A model generated the notes under the pieces. The model searched no databases and was not told the origin of the DNA. It saw nothing but the letters and a program-made list of their open reading frames with translations. The translations under genes and the position numbers were made by a program. From Pseudomonadota bacterium (lineage in GTDB: Bacteria > Pseudomonadota > Gammaproteobacteria > UBA5335), in the NCBI GenBank assembly GCA_021783685.1, contig JAJXTQ010000134.1, positions 1-5,977 of the forward strand: 5,977 nt of DNA, in the 5' to 3' direction. This document shows, piece after piece, positions 1-5,653 of the stretch. Each line of letters starts with the position of its first letter. The first letter of the stretch is position 1.

Positions 1-639
1 GTCGCCAAACTGGCCGGCGGCATCATCGACCACTACGACCAGCGCTCGGCCACCCCGGGGCTGCTCATCACCATGGCGCTGGCGCTGATCCTGTTGTTCT
101 CGTGGCTGGCGCATGCGGTCGGTGCGCCACTGATCATGGGCGGCTTCGCCGCCGGCATCGCCCTGTCGCAGCATTTCCGTTTCAACGTGATGAGCCGGTT
201 CGGGATGCCCGCGCTCGACCGCTGGTTCGCCCCCAGCCCGCAGCTGGCACACCGGCTGGAAGAGCAGATGCGGCCGCTGATCCACACCTTCGCGCCGCTG
301 TTCTTCGTGATGGTCGGGGTGTCGCTCAACCTCAACGCGGTCGACTGGGGCTCGGCGCGGGTGTGGCAATTGGGCGGCGCGCTGATCGTGGTGGCCTTTA
401 TCGGCAAGCTTGCCGCCGGCTTTTTCATTCGCGAAACCCGCTTCCGCCAGGTCGCCATCGGTCTGGCCATGATCCCGCGTGGCGAGGTCGGCCTGATCTT
501 CGCGCAATTGGGACTCAACCAGGGCATCCTCGACGCCGAGACTTACGCCGCGCTGCTGATCGTCATTGCACTCACCACCATCGCGCCCCCCTTCCTTCTG
601 AAGGCCTATTATGGCCGTCAGTCGGGTGTTGCGGCCTGA
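1..639 (+). CDS. Kef/NapA-type cation:proton antiporter (CPA2 family), C-terminal part
   Basis: This is the C-terminal 212 residues of an inner-membrane monovalent cation/proton antiporter; the 5' end lies outside the window. The frame is open from base 1, so the ATG at 73 is an internal methionine, not the start. Several hydrophobic helices are visible: about residues 22-42, then a GAPLIMGGFAAGIALS helix of the kind CPA2 proteins carry after the ion-binding helices, then LFFVMVGVSLNL, and two more near the end. The best family mark is MIPRGEVGLIFAQLG at residues 157-171; PRGEVGLIFA is typical of KefB/KefC/NapA-like exchangers. No TrkA-N (RCK) domain follows, because the protein stops after YYGRQSGVAA, so this is a short membrane-only antiporter of perhaps about 400 residues. 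The ion-binding aspartates expected in the central helices must lie upstream of the window. The transported ion (Na+ or K+) cannot be told from this part. A CBS-domain gene follows 62 bases downstream. Confidence 0.9.
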   Translation, partial: VAKLAGGIIDHYDQRSATPGLLITMALALILLFSWLAHAVGAPLIMGGFAAGIALSQHFRFNVMSRFGMPALDRWFAPSPQLAHRLEEQMRPLIHTFAPLFFVMVGVSLNLNAVDWGSARVWQLGGALIVVAFIGKLAAGFFIRETRFRQVAIGLAMIPRGEVGLIFAQLGLNQGILDAETYAALLIVIALTTIAPPFLLKAYYGRQSGVAA

Positions 640-701
640 GGCGTGCCAGCCGTCGCACACATCTGCAAGAATGCGGCCTTCGCCACCGAAAGCCGCTCGC
701 C

Positions 702-1160
702 ATGACCCTGCGCGCCGTCACGCTTCTGCCGGAGTCCGTTTGCGTGAGCCCGGACACCCCCCTGCTGGATGCCCTGCATCTGATGCTGGACAAGGGCGTC
801 AATCACATCCCCGTGTGCGACGGCGGCGCCTGGGCCGGGCTGCTGGACATCAACGACATTCTGGGCGAACTGCTGCCCGCCAGTGCGCGCGGCGCGCATG
901 CTCTGCAGGACCTGCGTTTCGTCGGCGACGGGGTTTCCCTGATCGCCAGCCGCTTCAAGGCTCTGGCGAACAAGCCGGTGCGCGAGGTGGATCTGCACGA
1001 TTTGCCGACCCTGGATCAAGACACACCCCTGCTGGAAGCCGCCCTGCTGCTGCACCGGCATGTCGCCCCCCTGCCGGTGCTGGATGCCGCGGGCAGGTTC
1101 AAGGGCATGCTGTCGCGCCGGGCCCTGCTGGCCCACCTGCTCCGCACGACAGAAAACTGA
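702..1160 (+). CDS. Stand-alone tandem CBS-domain protein
   Basis: A 152-residue soluble protein made almost only of a CBS pair. CBS1 spans about residues 7-58 (VSPDTPLLDALHLMLDKGVNHIPV, then GLLDINDIL). CBS2 spans about 94-148 (LDQDTPLLEAALLLHRH, then LPVLDAAGRFKGMLSRRALLAHLL). CBS pairs (Bateman modules) commonly bind adenosine nucleotides and gate a partner enzyme or transporter. No other domain, signal peptide or membrane helix is present. The ATG at 702 is chosen because the first CBS strand begins right after it and no in-frame ATG, GTG or TTG lies between the upstream gene and 702. The ribosome binding site is weak (GAAAG at 688-692). The gene sits 62 bases after an antiporter gene and its stop is one base before the start of an NhaD/ArsB-type permease, so co-transcription and translational coupling with the permease are likely. 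A role as a nucleotide-responsive regulator of either transporter is inference from this position. Confidence 0.85.
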   Translation: MTLRAVTLLPESVCVSPDTPLLDALHLMLDKGVNHIPVCDGGAWAGLLDINDILGELLPASARGAHALQDLRFVGDGVSLIASRFKALANKPVREVDLHDLPTLDQDTPLLEAALLLHRHVAPLPVLDAAGRFKGMLSRRALLAHLLRTTEN

Positions 1161-1161
1161 C

Positions 1162-2499
1162 ATGACGCCTCCCACTGCCGTCGCCGAAGCGATCTTCGGC
1201 CTGTCGCCGCTGCTGGTCTCGCTCGCCATTTTCGTCCTGACCTACGCGGTCATCGTCACCGAGAAGATCAACCGCTCGGTGGTCGCGCTGCTCGGCGCCG
1301 GCCTGATGATCTTCGCCGGGGTGCTGAACCAGGCCGAGGCCTTCCACGGCATCGACCTCAACACCATCAGCCTGCTGACCGGCATGATGGTGATCGTCGC
1401 CGTCACGCAGAAAAGCGGGGTGTTCCAGTATGTCGCGGTGAAAGCCGCCAAGGTGGTGAAGGCCGACCCGTGGGGGCTGCTGGTGATGCTCTCGGTGGTC
1501 ACCGCAGTATTTTCCGCGCTGCTCGACAACGTCACCACGGTGCTGTTGATCGCCCCGGTCACCTTGCTGATCACCGACGCCCTGCGCATCAGTCCCTACC
1601 CCTATCTGTTCTCGGTGATCTTCGCCTCCAACATCGGCGGCACCGCCACCTTGATCGGCGACCCGCCCAACATCATGATCGGTTCGGCGGCCAGGCTCAC
1701 CTTCAACGATTTCCTGTCCAACCTGGGCCCGGTGGCAGCCGTCGTCATGGCGCTGCTGCTGATCCCGGTCTACTTCATCTGGGGCCGCAAGCTGCACGCC
1801 TCGGCGGAGAACCGCGCGCTGGTGATGGCGTTCAACGAGCGCGAATCGATCACCGACGCGCGCCTGATGAAACAGGCGCTGTTCGTCATCGCGCTGGTGA
1901 TCGCGGGCTTCGTGCTGGCGCACTCGATCGGCCAGGAGCCCGGCACCATCGCCATGTTCGGCGCCGCTTTGCTGCTGCTGCTGCGCGTCTACGACAGGAA
2001 CGCGGAAGAGCAGTCGCACGTCATCCACAAGACTTTCGGCGAGGTGGAGTGGATCACCATCTTCTTCTTCATCGGCCTGTTCGTGGTGGTGGCCGGCATC
2101 GAGAAGGCGGGCGCACTGGAATACATGGCGCACCAGATCGTCGACTGGACCGGCGGCGACTTCGCCGTCACCGCCTACGTCATCCTCTGGGTGTCCGCCG
2201 TGCTCTCCGCCGTGGTCGACAACATCCCCTTCGTCGCCACCATGATTCCGGTGATCCAGAGCATGGGCGGCGTGTTCACCCCGGAACAGGTCAACACCCT
2301 GTGGTGGTCGCTCGCGCTGGGCGCCTGCCTGGGCGGCAACGGCACCCTGGTCGGGGCGTCGGCCAACCTGGTGGTCGCCGGTTTCGCCGAGCGCGCCGGC
2401 CAGCCGATCCGCTTCCTGCCGTTCATGCTGATGGCGTTTCCGCTCATGCTGGGCAGCATTGCCGTCAGCAGCGCATACCTGTGGCTGCGCTACCTCTAG
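1162..2499 (+). CDS. ArsB/NhaD family transporter (ion transporter superfamily permease)
   Basis: A complete 445-residue polytopic inner-membrane permease of the ArsB/NhaD/SLC13 type, related to the family of the human P (OCA2) protein. The two halves carry matching signature pairs. In the first half these are LLDNVTT (D122-N123) and NIGGTATLIGDPPN (157-170); in the second half they are VVDNIPF (D353-N354) and LGGNGTLVGASAN (390-402). This is the inverted-repeat architecture of the superfamily, in which paired re-entrant loops bind the substrate. About ten to twelve hydrophobic segments are visible, with a polar cytoplasmic-type linker near residues 208-236 (ASAENRALVMAFNERESITD). Length is normal for the family. 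Members carry Na+/H+, arsenite or other anions, and the substrate cannot be assigned from sequence alone. No arsR, arsC or arsA gene is present in the window, so arsenite resistance is not supported by context. The ATG at 1162 is one base after the CBS gene's TGA and has no clear Shine-Dalgarno sequence, suggesting coupled translation. Confidence 0.88.
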   Translation: MTPPTAVAEAIFGLSPLLVSLAIFVLTYAVIVTEKINRSVVALLGAGLMIFAGVLNQAEAFHGIDLNTISLLTGMMVIVAVTQKSGVFQYVAVKAAKVVKADPWGLLVMLSVVTAVFSALLDNVTTVLLIAPVTLLITDALRISPYPYLFSVIFASNIGGTATLIGDPPNIMIGSAARLTFNDFLSNLGPVAAVVMALLLIPVYFIWGRKLHASAENRALVMAFNERESITDARLMKQALFVIALVIAGFVLAHSIGQEPGTIAMFGAALLLLLRVYDRNAEEQSHVIHKTFGEVEWITIFFFIGLFVVVAGIEKAGALEYMAHQIVDWTGGDFAVTAYVILWVSAVLSAVVDNIPFVATMIPVIQSMGGVFTPEQVNTLWWSLALGACLGGNGTLVGASANLVVAGFAERAGQPIRFLPFMLMAFPLMLGSIAVSSAYLWLRYL

Positions 2500-2600
2500 C
2501 GGGAACGGGTTGCCCGACCAGTGCACAAACGTTCCATACCGCCACCCAAGCACGGTTGCGGCATAATCCCCTTTCACAAACCCAAAACCAAGGACATACC
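2500..2600 (+). promoter_or_regulatory. Intergenic region with probable promoter of the OmpA-like lipoprotein gene
   Basis: The 101 bases between the permease stop and the lipoprotein start hold a -10-like CATAAT at 2562-2567. Transcription would then begin near 2574 and leave a leader of about 27 bases. No convincing -35 hexamer sits 16-18 bases upstream, so the promoter may need an activator or an alternative sigma factor. A good Shine-Dalgarno sequence, AAGGA at 2590-2594, stands six bases before the ATG. No intrinsic terminator for the upstream transport block is visible here. A tiny CGGG/CCCG dyad at 2506-2516 is too short and lacks a T-run. The promoter call is inference from a single hexamer. 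Confidence 0.35.
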
Positions 2601-3272
2601 ATGAACAAATCCCTCATCGCACTACCCCTGCTGGCCACCCTGCTCTCCGCCTGCGCGACCAACGACCTCGGCGATTCGCGCGACATGACCAACACCCAGA
2701 AGGGCGCCATCATCGGCACCGTGAGCGGCGCGGCGCTGGGCGCACTGATCAACAAGGACAACCGCGGCAAGGGCGCGCTGATCGGCGCGGTCGGCGGCGG
2801 CCTGGCCGGCACCGGCGTCGGCTACTACATGGACAAGCAGGCCAAGGACCTGGCGCTGCAACTGAAGCCCGAGATGGACCGCGGCGAGATCACCGTCGAC
2901 AAGGCCGCCAACAACGCCCTGCTGGTCAGCATGACCTCGGCCACCGGCTTCGACACCAACTCGTCCGTCATCAAGCCCGGCTTCACCACCACGCTCGACA
3001 AGATTTCCCGCGTGCTGAACCAGTACGGCAAGACCACCGTCACGGTAATCGGCCATACCGACAGCGTCGGCTCCGACGCCTCCAACCAGACCCTGTCGGA
3101 GAAGCGTGCGCAGTCGGTGCTCGACTACTTCGCCAGCAAGAACGTCAACCCGATCCGGCTGGCCGCCTACGGCAAGGGCGAGTCCTCGCCGCGCGCCGAC
3201 AACGCGACCGAAGCGGGCCGTGCGCTCAACCGCCGCGTCGAACTGCTGATCGAGCCGGTCGTCGCCGACTGA
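2601..3272 (+). CDS. OmpA family lipoprotein with glycine-zipper segment (YiaD-like)
   Basis: A complete 223-residue outer-membrane lipoprotein. A signal peptide (MNKSLIALPLLATLLSAC) ends in the lipobox LSAC with the lipidated cysteine at position 18. The next residue is Ala rather than Asp, which favours transfer to the outer membrane by the Lol system. Residues 34-76 form a glycine-zipper region (GAIIGTVSGAALGALI, then GALIGAVGGGLAGTGVGYY), likely membrane-inserted or membrane-associated. Residues 106-219 are an OmpA/MotB C-terminal domain that binds peptidoglycan. The key residues are visible: D154 in GHTDSVGSD and R169 in LSEKRA, which match the diaminopimelate-binding Asp and Arg of OmpA, plus the closing GRALNRRVELLI. 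The domain order matches E. coli YiaD. The role is inferred as linking outer membrane and cell wall. The start is set by the lipobox spacing and a strong AAGGA six bases upstream. It is probably transcribed alone, since a terminator follows directly. Confidence 0.93.
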   Translation: MNKSLIALPLLATLLSACATNDLGDSRDMTNTQKGAIIGTVSGAALGALINKDNRGKGALIGAVGGGLAGTGVGYYMDKQAKDLALQLKPEMDRGEITVDKAANNALLVSMTSATGFDTNSSVIKPGFTTTLDKISRVLNQYGKTTVTVIGHTDSVGSDASNQTLSEKRAQSVLDYFASKNVNPIRLAAYGKGESSPRADNATEAGRALNRRVELLIEPVVAD

Positions 3273-3281
3273 CCCGCCCTC

Positions 3282-3297
3282 GCCGGCTGGAGCCGGC
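3282..3297 (+). repeat. Small GC hairpin just after the lipoprotein stop codon
   Basis: GCCGGC at 3282-3287 and again at 3292-3297 can pair as a six-base stem with a TGGA loop; the second arm's copy also makes an 8-base direct repeat (GCCGGCTG). It begins nine bases after the TGA and lies 13 bases before the terminator stem. It has no T-run of its own. It may protect the mRNA 3' end or act as the first of two stacked hairpins. It could also be chance in GC-rich DNA. Confidence 0.35.
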
Positions 3298-3309
3298 TGC
3301 AACTCAGCG

Positions 3310-3336
3310 AAAGCCCGGGATTTCCCGGGCTTTTTT
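3310..3336 (+). terminator. Rho-independent terminator of the OmpA-like lipoprotein gene
   Basis: A seven-base G/C stem, GCCCGGG at 3313-3319 pairing with CCCGGGC at 3324-3330, closes an ATTT loop. It is extended by A-T pairs at its base (AAA against the first Ts) and followed directly by six Ts at 3331-3336. This is a textbook intrinsic terminator 38 bases after the lipoprotein stop. On the opposite strand the stem is followed by only three Ts, so it is probably one-directional. Confidence 0.92.
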
Positions 3337-3353
3337 ACGTCTAGAGTGAAGGT

Positions 3354-4715
3354 ATGGCCGCCCTGTCCCGCTCGCTGCTGCACCTTGTCCTCTCCGCCTG
3401 CCTGATCCTCGGGCTGGCCGCGCCCGCCGGTGCGGCGATGGTGCGCGTGCTGACGGTGCAGGGGGCGATCAGCCCGGCCAGCGCCGACTACCTGGTGCGC
3501 GGGATCACCCGGGCGGCGACGGACGGGGCGCACCTGGTGGTGATCGAGATGGACACGCCGGGGGGGCTGGACACCTCGATGCGCGACATCATCAAGGCCA
3601 TCCTCGCCTCACCGGTGCCGGTCGCCACCTATGTCGCGCCCAAGGGTGCCCGCGCCGCCAGCGCCGGCACCTACATCCTGTACGCCAGCCACCTCGCGGC
3701 GATGGCGCCAGCGACCAACCTGGGCGCGGCGACGCCGGTCGAACTTGCCCCCGCGGGCGAGCAGCCAACGGCACCGGAGCGGCCCGACGCTTCCAAACCG
3801 GCTGACACGCCACCGGGCGACGCCAAGATGCGCAAGGCGGTGCACGACGCCGCCGCCTACATCCGCAGCCTCGCCGAGCTGCGCGGGCGCAACGCCGAAT
3901 GGGCCGAGCGGGCAGTGCGTGAGGCGGTAAGCCTGTCGGCGTCCGAGGCGCTGGAACTGGAGGTGATCGACCTCGTTGCCGCCGACCTCGACGACCTGCT
4001 GAAGCAGGCCAGCGGCCGGGCGATCGAGATGGACGGTCGCACGCTCACCCTCGACACCGCCGGCGCCGCCATCGAGCGCGTCGAACCCGACTGGCGCAGC
4101 CGCCTGCTGGCAGTGATCGGCGACCCCAGCATCGCCTACATCCTGATGCTGCTCGGCATCTACGGGCTGATCTACGAGTTTTCCAACCCCGGCATGCTGT
4201 TCCCCGGCGTGATCGGCGGCATCTGCCTGCTGCTCGGACTGTTCGCCCTGCAGCTGCTGCCGATCAGCTATGCCGGGCTGGCGCTGATGGTCCTCGGCAT
4301 CGGCCTGATGATCGCCGAGGCCTTCCTGCCCAGCTTCGGCGCGCTGGGGCTGGGCGGCATCACCGCCTTCGTCATCGGATCGGTGATGCTGATCGACACC
4401 GAGCTCCCCGGCTACGGCATCCCGTGGGCGCTGATCGTCCCGGTGGCGCTGGCGAGCGCGCTGTTCAGCTTCTTCGTCGCCGGCCTGGCGCTGCGTGCGC
4501 GCAGGCGGCCGGTGGTGACCGGCGCCGAGGAACTGGTCGGGGCCAGCGGCGAGATCCTGGCGGACATGGAGCGCGAGGGCTGGGCCCGCATCCACAGCGA
4601 ACAGTGGCAGGTGCGCAGCAGCGTGCCGCTGAAGCGCGGCAGCCGGGTGCGGGTGCGCGCGCGCCACGACCTGGTACTGGACGTGGAACCGGACAAGGAG
4701 AATGAACATGTTTGA
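3354..4715 (+). CDS. NfeD family membrane-bound serine protease (ClpP class), full length
   Basis: A complete 453-residue NfeD protein of the long type. Order: signal peptide (1-28, ending AGAA); ClpP-like protease domain (about 29-215); four to five membrane helices (about 258-378); and a C-terminal soluble NfeD OB-fold domain (about 387-446). The nucleophile is S103 in [11 protein letters not shown]. The base is probably K161 in [18 protein letters not shown], matching by alignment from memory the Ser97/Lys138 dyad of Pyrococcus PH1510. The oxyanion segment DTPGG (67-71) and the GRN motif (178-180) are present. A Pro/Ala-rich stretch at 133-157 makes the Ser-Lys spacing about 17 residues longer than in PH1510. 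PH1510 cleaves the C terminus of its partner stomatin, and the slipin gene here overlaps this one, so the same pairing is inferred. An in-frame TAG at 3342 limits the start to 3354. GAAGG at 3348-3352 is too close to be a good ribosome binding site. Confidence 0.92.
   Translation: MAALSRSLLHLVLSACLILGLAAPAGAAMVRVLTVQGAISPASADYLVRGITRAATDGAHLVVIEMDTPGGLDTSMRDIIKAILASPVPVATYVAPKGARAASAGTYILYASHLAAMAPATNLGAATPVELAPAGEQPTAPERPDASKPADTPPGDAKMRKAVHDAAAYIRSLAELRGRNAEWAERAVREAVSLSASEALELEVIDLVAADLDDLLKQASGRAIEMDGRTLTLDTAGAAIERVEPDWRSRLLAVIGDPSIAYILMLLGIYGLIYEFSNPGMLFPGVIGGICLLLGLFALQLLPISYAGLALMVLGIGLMIAEAFLPSFGALGLGGITAFVIGSVMLIDTELPGYGIPWALIVPVALASALFSFFVAGLALRARRRPVVTGAEELVGASGEILADMEREGWARIHSEQWQVRSSVPLKRGSRVRVRARHDLVLDVEPDKENEHV
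4695..4700 (+). promoter_or_regulatory. Ribosome binding site that decides the slipin start
   Basis: AAGGAG lies inside the last codons of the NfeD gene. It is one base from an ATG at 4702 and seven bases from the in-frame ATG at 4708. Only the second spacing is normal, so 4708 is the favoured start. The gene overlap with nfeD is then eight bases. Confidence 0.75.
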
Positions 4716-5466
4716 ATTCGGCGGTATGACCCTCGTTTTTCTCGTCGTCGCGCTGCTGGCCGCCAGCATACGCATCCTGCGCGAGTACGAACGCGGCGTG
4801 GTGTTCATGCTCGGGCGCTTCTGGAAGGTGAAGGGGCCGGGGCTGGTGATCATCATCCCCGGCATCCAGCAGATGGTGCGAGTCGACCTGCGCACCGTGG
4901 TGTTCGACGTGCCGAGCCAGGACGTGATCTCGCGCGACAACGTCTCGGTCAAGGTCAACGCGGTGGTGTATTTCCGCGTCATCGACCCCGCCAAGGCGAT
5001 CCTGCAGGTGGAGGACTACCTCAACGCGACCAGCCAGCTGGCGCAGACCACGCTGCGCGCGGTTCTCGGCAAGCACGAGCTCGACGAGATGCTGGCCGAG
5101 CGCGAGCGCCTCAACCAGGATCTCCAGCAGTTGCTGGACGCGCAGACCGACGCCTGGGGCATCAAGGTGTCCAACGTCGAGATCAAGCACGTCGACATCG
5201 ACGAATCGATGGTACGCGCGATCGCCAAGCAGGCCGAGGCCGAGCGCGAGCGACGCGCCAAGGTGATTCACGCCGAGGGCGAACTGCAGGCCTCGGAGAA
5301 GCTGCTGGCCGCTGCAGAAGTCCTCGCCGGCCGGCCGCAGGCGATGCAGCTGCGCTATCTGCAGACGCTCTCCAACATCGCCGGTGACAAGTCGAACACC
5401 ATCGTCTTCCCGATGCCGGGCGAACTGATGAACCTGATGATGGGCAACACGAAACCGGGCGAATAA
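4708..5466 (+). CDS. Slipin family (stomatin/prohibitin, SPFH domain) membrane protein
   Basis: A complete 252-residue slipin. One N-terminal membrane helix (about residues 7-24, [18 protein letters not shown]) is followed by the SPFH/Band 7 domain. Its landmarks are [14 protein letters not shown] (25-38), [21 protein letters not shown] (42-62), the [21 protein letters not shown] strand pair (67-87) and [16 protein letters not shown] (114-129). An Ala/Glu/Arg-rich coiled-coil segment (about 166-207) and a hydrophobic end, [18 protein letters not shown] (229-246), follow. That hydrophobic C terminus corresponds to the region that NfeD cleaves in archaeal p-stomatin. SPFH proteins oligomerise into membrane microdomain scaffolds and often hold proteases. 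The gene overlaps the NfeD gene, so the two are surely co-transcribed and probably translationally coupled. An alternative start at 4702 would add only Met-Asn. The size is typical for bacterial slipins. Confidence 0.93.
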   Translation: MFEFGGMTLVFLVVALLAASIRILREYERGVVFMLGRFWKVKGPGLVIIIPGIQQMVRVDLRTVVFDVPSQDVISRDNVSVKVNAVVYFRVIDPAKAILQVEDYLNATSQLAQTTLRAVLGKHELDEMLAERERLNQDLQQLLDAQTDAWGIKVSNVEIKHVDIDESMVRAIAKQAEAERERRAKVIHAEGELQASEKLLAAAEVLAGRPQAMQLRYLQTLSNIAGDKSNTIVFPMPGELMNLMMGNTKPGE

Positions 5467-5653
5467 GCGCGCCTGCTCCCGTCCAAAGACCCCGGTTCGC
5501 GCAAGGTTGCCGGTGGCATACCGGATCGCATCCCGGTATGCTCACGCCCAGTCCCGGGTGAGTCCGGGAACCCGCTAAAGGTCGGAGTGGTCTGTCCGAT
5601 ACATCGGTAGTTACATGTTGCAGTGCAATTCATATTCATAACGAGGAGCTCGA
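5467..5653 (+). promoter_or_regulatory. Intergenic leader region upstream of the YccA-like gene
   Basis: The 187 bases have no long reading frame. The first 140 are GC-rich and carry several dyads: a 9-base perfect stem at 5516-5541, a 6-base stem at 5552-5569, and two alternative 5-base stems within 5582-5607. The last 45 bases (5608-5653) are clearly richer in A and T, with a tandem TTCATA repeat at 5629-5640 and the 11-base palindrome TTGCAGTGCAA at 5618-5628. A promoter is expected here because the preceding operon ends at 5466. The best pair I can find (GTTACA at 5610-5615, 17 bases before TATTCA at 5633-5638) is weak and would leave almost no leader, so I do not assign a start site. AGGAG at 5644-5648 is a strong ribosome binding site five bases before the ATG. 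Confidence 0.4.
5516..5541 (+). repeat. Perfect 9-base inverted repeat after the slipin gene
   Basis: GCATACCGG at 5516-5524 and CCGGTATGC at 5533-5541 pair without mismatch around an eight-base loop (ATCGCATC). No T-run follows, so it is not a standard intrinsic terminator. It may stabilise or end the nfeD-slipin transcript in a Rho-dependent way, serve as a protein-binding site, or be the first stem of the leader of the next gene. Confidence 0.6.

Noticed and set aside
102..701. A longer version of the CBS-domain protein starting inside the antiporter gene
   Set aside because: The extra 200 residues are an Arg/His/Pro-rich out-of-frame reading of the antiporter. The CBS fold begins right after the ATG at 702.
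2506..2516. CGGG/CCCG dyad after the permease as a terminator
   Set aside because: A four-base stem with a three-base loop and no T-run is too weak to support a terminator call.
1099..2577. A 492-codon open frame on the minus strand opposite the permease
   Set aside because: Its translation is rich in His, Gln, Asp, Gly and Arg with no recognisable domain, as expected from the complement of a membrane protein gene in GC-rich DNA. The plus-strand permease is clear.
1470..2600. A plus-strand extension joining an Arg/His-rich frame inside the permease to the OmpA-like lipoprotein
   Set aside because: The extended part is a shifted reading of the permease gene. The true start at 2601 is fixed by the lipoprotein signal peptide and the AAGGA site.
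3609..4994. A 461-codon minus-strand frame opposite NfeD and slipin
   Set aside because: It is low-complexity and Gln/Asp/His/Arg-rich with no domain; it is a shadow of the NfeD and slipin genes.
5487..5610. A possible tRNA or known riboswitch in the GC-rich intergenic region
   Set aside because: No cloverleaf with a TTCGA-type T-loop and anticodon arm can be drawn, and I see no conserved core of riboswitch classes that I can recall. It is kept only as an unassigned structured leader.
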